Assembly (NCBI GenBank): GCA_001778455.1
Contig: MFGX01000131.1
Location: forward strand, 1,371 to 8,203
Length of the DNA: 6,833 bases
Source: Candidatus Fraserbacteria bacterium RBG_16_55_9
GTDB taxonomy: Bacteria; Bipolaricaulota; Bipolaricaulia; RBG-16-55-9
Reading direction: 5' to 3'
Shown here: positions 1 through 5,375 of the stretch, piece after piece
Layout of the letters: the number at the start of each line of letters is the position of its first letter
Position numbering within the stretch: the first letter of the stretch is position 1
Made by a program: the position numbers and the translations under genes
The notes under the pieces: model-generated
What the model was told of the DNA's origin: nothing
Database searches by the model: none
What the model saw: the letters and a program-made list of their open reading frames with translations, nothing else

Positions 1-74
1 ACAGAAGCAATCTGATCGACCAGACGGTCGTGGGTCTTTTTGAGGCCTTGCTTCAGGCGATCCAACCAGCCCAT
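1..74 (-). CDS. ftsY: Signal recognition particle receptor FtsY, N-terminal fragment (runs off left edge)
   Basis: The minus strand from the ATG at 74-72 reads MGWLDRLKQGLKKTHDRLVD and then QIAS up to the window edge. The MG-(W/F)-(F/L)-DRLK-x-GL-x-KT-x-x-x-L pattern is typical of the start of the short bacterial FtsY forms, at the N domain of the NG GTPase core. FtsY is the membrane-associated SRP receptor that works with Ffh to deliver ribosomes making membrane proteins to the Sec translocon. Its ATG shares one base with the argS stop (TGATG), and a GGAG ribosome-binding site lies at 86-83, eight bases upstream inside argS, so translation is probably coupled. Only 24 codons are visible and no GTPase motif is reached. 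Ffh shares the N-domain fold, but its usual start differs. Confidence 0.82.
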   Translation of the reverse strand, partial: MGWLDRLKQGLKKTHDRLVDQIAS

Positions 75-1783
75 CACATGCGCTCCGGGGCCTTCATGCC
101 CAGAAGCTCCAACCCCTTCTTTAGAACGATCTTTGCACTATAGACCAGCGCGATTCGGGCTTCTTCCAGTGAAGGCTCTTCCCCCAGCACCCGACAGTTA
201 TCATAGAACTGATTGACCGACGCGGCGAGATTTCCTAAATATCCTGCGACCACAAATGGCTCATACTCCTCCGCCGCATGTTTCACTTTCATAGGGAACT
301 CTTCCAAGCACTTTGCCAGAGAGATCTCCTGAGGATGCGAGAGCAATGAATATGTGAGTTCACTCGGGATGCTCTTCCCGTATTTGCGTAGCACACCTGC
401 GAGTCGAGCGTGGGTGTATTGAACATACGGACCACTCTGACCGTTGAAATTAAGCACTTCGTCCCAGCGGAAGTTGATGTCGTGCGTGCGCGAGCGACTA
501 AGATCCGCATAGACGATGGCACTCACGCCCACGTCCTGGGCCACTTGCTCTTTCTCTTTCTCTGTGAGCTCTGAGCTCTTCTTGATCGTATCGATGATGG
601 AGCGAGTCAGCTCGATCGACCTCTTGAGCACTTCCTCGAGGAAGACCACATGACCTCTGCGTGTGGACATGCGTTGATCCTCAAAGAGCATCACTCCAAA
701 CGGCACATGAACGAGTCCTGTAGCCCACGGATAACCCAACTTTCCCAGCGCGAGCGCCAGCTGCTTAAAGTGCAAAGACTGTCCTGCATCGACCACGTAG
801 AGCTTCTTGTGAAAGCCGTACTTCTCATAGTGATGAATCGCGGAACATAGATCGCGCGTGGCATAGACCGTCGTCCCATCCTTCGTACGGATAATCAGGG
901 GCGTAAGTCCCTCTTCCTCAAAGGGTATGACGATTGCGCCTTGGCTTTCTTTAGCGATTCCCTTTTGGAGCAGGTCTTCAATGAGAGGAGCCATCTGGTC
1001 ACGGTAAGCGCTCTCGCCGCGGATCTCTGTAAACTCAACGCCGAGAAGCTCGTAATAGCGTTGAAAAGCCTGTACACTCTCATCCACGAACCATTTCCAA
1101 AGCTTCAATGCCTCGGGGTCGCCGTCTTCCAACCGCTTGAACCACGCACGCGCTTCCTCTTTCAGCATGGGATCTCGTTCGGATTCTTCATTGAACCGCA
1201 CGTACAGCCGGAAGAGCTCATAGATCGAGTCTTGCTCGACTCTCTCTTGAGATCCCCAGCGGTTATACGCTGCGATCAGCGTGCCGAACTGCACTCCCCA
1301 GTCGCCCAAGTGATTGACTCCCACCACGCGATAACCCAAGTGCTCATAGATTCTTTTCAGCGAATTCCCCAATGCCGTGGAGCGCAGATGTGCAATGCTG
1401 AACGGGCGAGCGATGTTGGGAGAGGAATAATCAATGACAATCGTCTTGCCCGCGCCATCCGACTCCCGCCCATAGTTCTCCCCTCCAGAGAGAATCCCGC
1501 TGAGAACGTATTGCATAAGCTTTGCGCGGTCTACGGTGATATTCACGTAAGGACCGGCAGACTCAGCATTTACAATATGCTGCCCACCACGGAGCACATC
1601 CGCCAGTTCCTTTGCGATCTCCGCCGGAGAACGCCTGAGTTTCTGAGCGAAGGCAAAACAGGGCAGGGCATAATCCCCCAGACCCTCATCGGGAGGAGAA
1701 GTGATCAGAGGGTAGATTTCCTGGGGAGGGAGACCGAGGTGGCCGCTCGCCCGCTCTGCGATCTCCCGCACGGCGAGATTCAT
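74..1783 (-). CDS. argS: Arginyl-tRNA synthetase (class I)
   Basis: This gene encodes a 569-residue cytoplasmic enzyme that charges tRNA-Arg with arginine using ATP. The N-terminal Add-1 tRNA-recognition domain covers about residues 1-85. The catalytic core starts at DYSSPNIARPF (118-128), and the HIGH signature appears as SIAH (129-132) followed by LRST. LGDWGVQFGTLIAAY (159-173) is a strong ArgRS block. The KMSKS loop reads RMSTRRG (371-377), a variant usual in ArgRS, most of which lack the canonical second lysine. The DALR anticodon-binding domain starts near GQSGPYVQYTHAR (448-460) and ends in the typical LLGMKAPERM. Length is normal for the short bacterial form. The start ATG overlaps the spoVS stop as ATGA, and the stop overlaps the ftsY start. 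No frameshift or truncation is seen. Confidence 0.97.
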   Translation of the reverse strand: MNLAVREIAERASGHLGLPPQEIYPLITSPPDEGLGDYALPCFAFAQKLRRSPAEIAKELADVLRGGQHIVNAESAGPYVNITVDRAKLMQYVLSGILSGGENYGRESDGAGKTIVIDYSSPNIARPFSIAHLRSTALGNSLKRIYEHLGYRVVGVNHLGDWGVQFGTLIAAYNRWGSQERVEQDSIYELFRLYVRFNEESERDPMLKEEARAWFKRLEDGDPEALKLWKWFVDESVQAFQRYYELLGVEFTEIRGESAYRDQMAPLIEDLLQKGIAKESQGAIVIPFEEEGLTPLIIRTKDGTTVYATRDLCSAIHHYEKYGFHKKLYVVDAGQSLHFKQLALALGKLGYPWATGLVHVPFGVMLFEDQRMSTRRGHVVFLEEVLKRSIELTRSIIDTIKKSSELTEKEKEQVAQDVGVSAIVYADLSRSRTHDINFRWDEVLNFNGQSGPYVQYTHARLAGVLRKYGKSIPSELTYSLLSHPQEISLAKCLEEFPMKVKHAAEEYEPFVVAGYLGNLAASVNQFYDNCRVLGEEPSLEEARIALVYSAKIVLKKGLELLGMKAPERM

Positions 1784-2046
1784 GACTGCCTACACTCGAT
1801 GATCAACCGGATGCCTGTCCGATCCTTGCCATCGACCTCGACTTCGATGAAGCCAGGAGTCACGAAAATCTCTTGGCCGCTTCGTTCGAGGCTGCGTCGT
1901 GCAATGGCCACGGCTTTCACGGCCTGGTTGACCGCACCAGCGCCGATGGCATGAGCTTCCACAAGCTGGGCTTTGCTCAACGCACCCATGATCGCCCGGG
2001 CGACCGCGTTGACATCGGATGCAGCTGCCACTTTGAGGATCTCCAT
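1780..2046 (-). CDS. spoVS: SpoVS family protein (stage V sporulation protein S-like, Alba-like fold)
   Basis: The product has 88 residues, the usual SpoVS length. Recognition rests on the MEILKVAAASDVNAVARAI start, the core AIGAGAVNQAVKAVAIAR (33-50), and the C-terminal DRTGIRLIIE, which matches the family's ERTAIKL-type ending. In Bacillus subtilis SpoVS acts in sporulation and septation. Family structures resemble the Alba nucleic-acid-binding fold, and members occur in bacteria that do not sporulate, so a DNA- or RNA-binding housekeeping role is possible here. The ribosome-binding site AAGGGA is at 2057-2052, a few bases before the ATG, and this supports the start. The stop overlaps the argS start by four bases (ATGA), so the two genes are probably translated in coupled fashion. 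The family assignment is secure, but the role in this organism is inferred. Confidence 0.93.
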   Translation of the reverse strand: MEILKVAAASDVNAVARAIMGALSKAQLVEAHAIGAGAVNQAVKAVAIARRSLERSGQEIFVTPGFIEVEVDGKDRTGIRLIIECRQS

Positions 2047-2051
2047 CTAAA

Positions 2052-2057
2052 TCCCTT
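2052..2057 (-). promoter_or_regulatory. Ribosome-binding site of spoVS
   Basis: AAGGGA on the minus strand lies five bases before the spoVS ATG at 2046. It sits in the 28-bp gap after the polyprenyl synthase stop. This is the only junction in the minus-strand block where the genes do not overlap, so SpoVS has its own initiation site. Confidence 0.6.
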
Positions 2058-2074
2058 CTTTCTCGGGATACGCT

Positions 2075-3055
2075 CTAGCTCTGGCGCGCCACGACAAAAT
2101 CGAAGCTCTCAAACAATAGCTCGCGAAGATCCGAGTCGGCGATCCAGCCAAGAAGCGCTTTCGCTTCTGCAATCACCTGGTGCGCTTTGACAAGGAATTG
2201 CTCTTGCACCCTATGGCGTTCCATCTCCTCTAGAATGCGCCGTTTCTCTTTGTCAGCCAGCTGCTCTTGCTGGAGGAGCTTCATAATCTGGGAATCGCCC
2301 GATTGCTCTACCAAGCGAATATAGGGCCAAGTAAACCATCCCCCCTTCTGGTCTGTCCAGGTAGGCTTGCCCAGCGCCTCATCCCCAAAGATGTCCAAGA
2401 GATCGTCAACCATCTGGTAAGCTGTTCCCAAGAGGAGCCCCGCTCGCTGGATCGAATCACGCCGTTTCGGCTCCAGAGCAGGATCTCCCAACATGGCTCC
2501 AATTGCACAGGAGGCGCTGATGAGGGATGCGGTCTTACGCTCGATCACTCGCTCGTACTCTTCGGGGCTAGGCAACCGCCACCGCAAACTCTCTTGCAGT
2601 AACTCGCCTTCCAGCACCTGCTCTACGGCCGCGATGACAAGTTCCCGCACTTCAAAGGGATGAGGGTTTAGCAGTCGAAAGGCGCGGGAGAAGATGAAGT
2701 CACCCTCCAGTACAGCGGATTGATTGTTCGAGAGTTTCCAAAGAGTTGGACGGTTGCGGCGCGACGGGGCCTGATCGATGACATCGTCGTGAGCCAGCGT
2801 TGCCAGATGAATCATCTCGATCACAGCCGCCAGCTCAATGACAGCAGCATGAGATCCGCGACTGCTCAAGAGCTTATAGAAAAGCAGCGTGAGTGCTGGC
2901 CGGAAGCGTTTCCCACCACTATCCAGAAGATAGCGCCCTAGGTCAGCTACTGTAGGGATCTCCGAATGGAGCAGCTCTTGGAGCTTCTGCTCGACCTCAT
3001 CCAGATCCGAACGTAGATAGGCTGCCCCTGCCGCGATGAGCTGTTTCATTGGCAT
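2075..3055 (-). CDS. Trans-polyprenyl diphosphate synthase, probably long-chain (menaquinone side chain)
   Basis: This 326-residue soluble class I isoprenoid synthase condenses isopentenyl diphosphate units onto an allylic primer. Visible motifs are GGKRFRP (47-53, substrate binding), the first Asp-rich motif DDVID (90-94) followed by the arginines of SRRNRPT (98-104), KTASL (174-178), and the second Asp-rich motif in YQMVDDLLD (213-221). Small residues (Ala85, Thr86) sit five and four positions before the first Asp-rich motif. There is no insertion inside that motif, which favours a long product (C30 or more) over FPP or GGPP. The usual GKxTLP element after the second motif reads GGWFTWP (238-244). 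The start is ATG 3055, or equally ATG 3049 (Met3), which makes an ATGA overlap with the upstream DUF3105 stop. A divergent MenA-like gene supports a role in menaquinone synthesis. Confidence 0.9.
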   Translation of the reverse strand: MPMKQLIAAGAAYLRSDLDEVEQKLQELLHSEIPTVADLGRYLLDSGGKRFRPALTLLFYKLLSSRGSHAAVIELAAVIEMIHLATLAHDDVIDQAPSRRNRPTLWKLSNNQSAVLEGDFIFSRAFRLLNPHPFEVRELVIAAVEQVLEGELLQESLRWRLPSPEEYERVIERKTASLISASCAIGAMLGDPALEPKRRDSIQRAGLLLGTAYQMVDDLLDIFGDEALGKPTWTDQKGGWFTWPYIRLVEQSGDSQIMKLLQQEQLADKEKRRILEEMERHRVQEQFLVKAHQVIAEAKALLGWIADSDLRELLFESFDFVVARQS

Positions 3056-3672
3056 TCATTTTGTGGCAACTGGCTGGACTCTGGGCCTTGGTTGATGAAG
3101 GCATCAATGAACTTCTTGATGCGCGCTTCGTCATAGGTGTCCAGTACATCGATCCGTCCCCATGCCGTGAGTGCGATCACTTTGGGTGATGTTTCCTCTT
3201 CCGGGCGGTTCGGGAACGAGAACGGGAAGGCATGCGGTGCGGCAATCAAGCGACAGTAACGCAGGTTGGAGTTTCGCAGGCGGTTCACGAAAGCATCTAG
3301 ATCTTGCGCCAACGCATCACCCACACCAATGATCCCAGATGGGCGATACTGGATAATCACGGCGCCATGCTCCAGATTGTGCACTTGGAGCTCCGCAGGG
3401 ATGGGCTCATCGTGGACTCCATAGGCTACTTTGCTCTGGGAGTGGCACCCGGAGGTCGGCGGGGAGCTGTTAAAGCGGGGAGTGCAGTGTTGCTCCTCGA
3501 TAGGCCCTCGGCCTAGATCCGCCACAGCATAGCCGGGCCTGCTGAATAACCCCAAAACTAAGAAGATCCCGTAGCTGATAGCGACAATGGCCGCCAAGAT
3601 GGCCAATCGTTTCCACCAACGCTTAACCTGTTGAGGCCTTGACCCCTGTCTACGATTTATTCTTTTCGCCAT
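3046..3672 (-). CDS. DUF3105 family membrane-anchored protein of unknown function
   Basis: The product has 208 residues from the ATG at 3672. An in-frame TTG at 3684 is rejected because it overlaps the ribosome-binding site. The N-terminus is very basic (KRINRR...KRWWKR), followed by one membrane helix at about residues 23-43, so the rest should face outward. Family recognition comes from DLGRGPI (52-58), FNSSPPTSGCHS (67-78), YGVHDEPIP (84-92) and VHNLEHGAVIIQYRP (97-111), which are hallmark DUF3105 blocks. Conserved histidines H77, H98, H102 and H147 could bind a metal, but this is inference. Cys76 stands where the family usually has Pro (SGPH), with Cys63 thirteen residues before it. It is the first gene of the leftward operon and overlaps the prenyl synthase gene. 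The biochemical function of the family is not known to me. Confidence 0.88.
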   Translation of the reverse strand: MAKRINRRQGSRPQQVKRWWKRLAILAAIVAISYGIFLVLGLFSRPGYAVADLGRGPIEEQHCTPRFNSSPPTSGCHSQSKVAYGVHDEPIPAELQVHNLEHGAVIIQYRPSGIIGVGDALAQDLDAFVNRLRNSNLRYCRLIAAPHAFPFSFPNRPEEETSPKVIALTAWGRIDVLDTYDEARIKKFIDAFINQGPESSQLPQNECQ

Positions 3673-3677
3673 GAATT

Positions 3678-3682
3678 TCCTC
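3678..3682 (-). promoter_or_regulatory. Ribosome-binding site fixing the DUF3105 start
   Basis: GAGGA on the minus strand lies five bases before ATG 3672. The in-frame TTG at 3684-3682 overlaps this site and has no ribosome-binding site of its own, so ATG 3672 is the better start. Confidence 0.75.
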
Positions 3683-3689
3683 AAGTCCC

Positions 3690-3695
3690 ATTGTA
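3690..3695 (-). promoter_or_regulatory. Possible -10 element for the leftward (DUF3105-ftsY) operon
   Basis: TACAAT on the minus strand is a five-of-six match to TATAAT, placed so that transcription would begin near 3683, just before the GAGGA ribosome-binding site. No good -35 box is found 16-18 bp upstream; the candidate bases at about 3713-3718 read TCGCCT. The promoter may be weak, activator-dependent, or located elsewhere. Confidence 0.35.
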
Positions 3696-3704
3696 CTGAG
3701 CAAG

Positions 3705-3734
3705 TTGACTCCAGGCGAGTGGATGGCCTATAAA
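3705..3734 (+). promoter_or_regulatory. Sigma-70-type promoter for the menA-like/CPBP gene pair
   Basis: TTGACT (3705-3710) and TATAAA (3729-3734) are separated by 18 bp, and each matches the -35 and -10 consensus at five of six positions. Predicted transcription starts near 3741, immediately before AGGGCATTT and the ATG at 3750. An in-frame TTG codon at 3705 is therefore the -35 box rather than a start codon. The resulting leader would be only about nine bases. Confidence 0.6.
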
Positions 3735-3749
3735 CGATCTAGGGCATTT

Positions 3750-4676
3750 ATGCATCGAGAAGGACGCGTTCCTAAGAAGCTCGATCTCTACACGCTCTTG
3801 CTTGCGGTTCGGCCCTGGTCGTTCACCATGACGACCGTCTCCGTGACTGTGGCAAGTTTGATGGCGCTTCCGACGTTTAACTGGCCGCTCTACCTCGCTG
3901 TGCTTGCGGGGATGATCCTCGTCCATGCCGCCACGAATCTGATCAATGATTACTTTGACGTGCGCCATGGCGTGGATCGCTCCGATTCACCTACCGCTCG
4001 CTACCGACCTCACCCATTGCTCACGGGAATCCTCAGCCCGAGACAAGCTCTGGTAGGCATCCTCATCCTTTATGGACTGTCCGCGTTGATCGGACTCTAT
4101 CTCGTCTGGTTGCGGGGTTGGCCTATTGCTGTGATCGCCGCTCTGGGTGGTCTGGCGAGTTTTTTCTATACCGCTGGCCCAATCCAATATAAGCATCGTG
4201 CCCTGGGCGAATGTTCCGTCTTCTTCATGTGGGGACCCCTGATGATGCTGGGGACGTACTATGTCCAGACGGGCAGTTGGGATCATGCCGCTCCGGTACT
4301 GTGGGCTTCGCTGCCCATAGGGCTCTGGGTGGCTCTTGTGCTCTTAGCCAACAACTTGAAAGATATCAAGTATGACCTGCAGACAGGTCTAACGATGGGG
4401 ACGCTCTTGGGGAGAAAGGGCACTCTTCGGCTCTACACGCTGCTGGTGGCTATCGTCTATCTCTTAACGGCTCTGGGGATGATCCTTCATGTGATTCCCC
4501 TCTGGGGAATACTGGTCTTCGCTTCTTTGCCCATGGCGTGGAAACTCCTACGCATGCTCCAAAGCGCTCCAGAGATCCCTCCGGATGCTGATCCCCGAAC
4601 GGCTCAGCTGGCCATGATCTTTGGTCTTCTGCTCATACTTTCGTTGCTCTTAGAGCACTTCATCCCATGGATATGA
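3750..4676 (+). CDS. menA: UbiA-superfamily prenyltransferase, MenA-like (1,4-dihydroxy-2-naphthoate polyprenyltransferase)
   Basis: This integral membrane enzyme has 308 residues from ATG 3750. MenA transfers a polyprenyl chain to 1,4-dihydroxy-2-naphthoate, forming demethylmenaquinone. The first Asp-rich motif is in ATNLINDYFDVRHGVD (61-76; Asn63, Asp67, Asp70), and the second is in LANNLKDIKYDLQTG (199-213; Asn202, Asp205, Asp209). The LRPW-like start VRPWSF (20-25) and WGPLMMLGTYYVQTG (161-175) are characteristic of MenA rather than UbiA or heme/chlorophyll relatives. About eight or nine hydrophobic segments are visible. ATG 3750 is chosen because AGGG (3741-3744) precedes it and a promoter lies just upstream. 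ATG 3723 is a weaker alternative that would place the -10 box inside the coding region. The gene overlaps the downstream CPBP protease gene. A divergent polyprenyl diphosphate synthase supports the substrate assignment. Confidence 0.87.
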   Translation: MHREGRVPKKLDLYTLLLAVRPWSFTMTTVSVTVASLMALPTFNWPLYLAVLAGMILVHAATNLINDYFDVRHGVDRSDSPTARYRPHPLLTGILSPRQALVGILILYGLSALIGLYLVWLRGWPIAVIAALGGLASFFYTAGPIQYKHRALGECSVFFMWGPLMMLGTYYVQTGSWDHAAPVLWASLPIGLWVALVLLANNLKDIKYDLQTGLTMGTLLGRKGTLRLYTLLVAIVYLLTALGMILHVIPLWGILVFASLPMAWKLLRMLQSAPEIPPDADPRTAQLAMIFGLLLILSLLLEHFIPWI

Positions 4677-5302
4677 AGAGCGAGAAAAACGATCTGGTGG
4701 CTGTGGCCGTCACTCTGCCCTTGGCCTTTGCCCTCTGGTACGGGGTCTTTGCCTTACACGAAGGGAACTTCTGGCTCAAGATCTCGCTTTCTGCAACGCT
4801 GTTGGCTGTCATCTCCCTTTGGGCAATGGGAGCCGTTCGAGAACAGCTACTAACGATCAAGAAGCGCCATCTCGGTTTGGGGATTGCTTCTGCCGTCTTT
4901 CTGTACGTCATCTTCTGGCTGGGGAAATTCATCTTGACGAGCCTCTATCCAGGCGCGCCCACGGAGATCGAGTCCGTATACGCTCGCCGCGAAGCCATGC
5001 CGCCATGGCTCATTGCTCTTCTCTTGCTCCTGGTCACCGGCCCAGCGGAGGAGATCTACTGGCGAGGTCTCCTGCAACGAGTTCTCGTGCAGCGCATTGG
5101 GCCAATGAGTGGACTTCTCCTGGCCACGGCCTGTTATGCTCTGGTTCATATCTGGACGCTCAATACAGCCTTGGTGCTCGCGGCGTTCACGGCTGGGCTC
5201 ATCTGGGGCTGGCTCTACCTCGTAGAGCGAAGCCTCGTGCCTGTGATCATTTCCCACGCGATCTGGAGCGTGGCGATCTTCGTGCTCTTGCCGCTCAGTT
5301 GA
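4667..5302 (+). CDS. CPBP family (CAAX-type) intramembrane metalloprotease
   Basis: The product is a 211-residue membrane protein with hydrophobic segments at about 10-30, 38-56, 70-92, 113-127, 146-162, 168-186 and 190-209. The Rce1/CPBP catalytic motifs are present in order: EEIYWRG (128-134, the EExxxR motif with Glu128, Glu129 and Arg133), His161 in YALVHIW (the FxxxH-type motif), and His197 in SHAIWS (the third motif, HxxxS here). Bacterial members are glutamate-type intramembrane endopeptidases with roles that include bacteriocin immunity and protein processing, but the substrate cannot be told here. The start is ATG 4667, or ATG 4673 (Met3), which forms an ATGA overlap with the menA-like stop. 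Either choice implies coupled translation. Nearby genes suggest membrane or isoprenoid context but do not prove processing of a prenylated substrate. Confidence 0.88.
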   Translation: MDMKSEKNDLVAVAVTLPLAFALWYGVFALHEGNFWLKISLSATLLAVISLWAMGAVREQLLTIKKRHLGLGIASAVFLYVIFWLGKFILTSLYPGAPTEIESVYARREAMPPWLIALLLLLVTGPAEEIYWRGLLQRVLVQRIGPMSGLLLATACYALVHIWTLNTALVLAAFTAGLIWGWLYLVERSLVPVIISHAIWSVAIFVLLPLS

Positions 5303-5312
5303 TCGGGATCAT

Positions 5313-5341
5313 TTGAAGGGCACCTGCAGCTAGGCTAAGAT
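5313..5341 (+). promoter_or_regulatory. Possible sigma-70-type promoter for the acyl-CoA dehydrogenase gene
   Basis: TTGAAG (5313-5318) and TAAGAT (5336-5341) are spaced by exactly 17 bp, each with four of six consensus matches. Transcription would start near 5348, leaving a leader of about 28 bases with a strong ribosome-binding site. It lies in the 73-bp gap after the CPBP gene, so the dehydrogenase may be transcribed separately. No terminator hairpin is seen in the gap, so read-through is also possible. Confidence 0.45.
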
Positions 5342-5364
5342 CTACTCGGTACGAACAACGAATT

Positions 5365-5371
5365 GGGAGGA
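5365..5371 (+). promoter_or_regulatory. Strong ribosome-binding site of the acyl-CoA dehydrogenase gene
   Basis: GGGAGGA lies four bases before ATG 5376. It is the strongest Shine-Dalgarno sequence in the window and suggests high expression compared with the coupled genes around it. Confidence 0.8.
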
Positions 5372-5375
5372 TCAA

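Noticed and set aside
18..31. Small inverted repeat CGACC-AGAC-GGTCG near the left edge
   Set aside because: It falls inside the ftsY coding region, has no T-run suited to termination on the coding strand, and is probably coincidental.
941..1954. Plus-strand open frame of 337 codons opposite argS and spoVS
   Set aside because: Its translation resembles no family I know, and it lies wholly antisense to argS and spoVS, whose motifs are unmistakable. It is a by-product of codon bias.
4819..5316. Second plus-strand frame of 165 codons within the CPBP gene
   Set aside because: The CPBP frame contains all three catalytic motifs and hydrophobic segments. The alternative is polar and unrecognisable.
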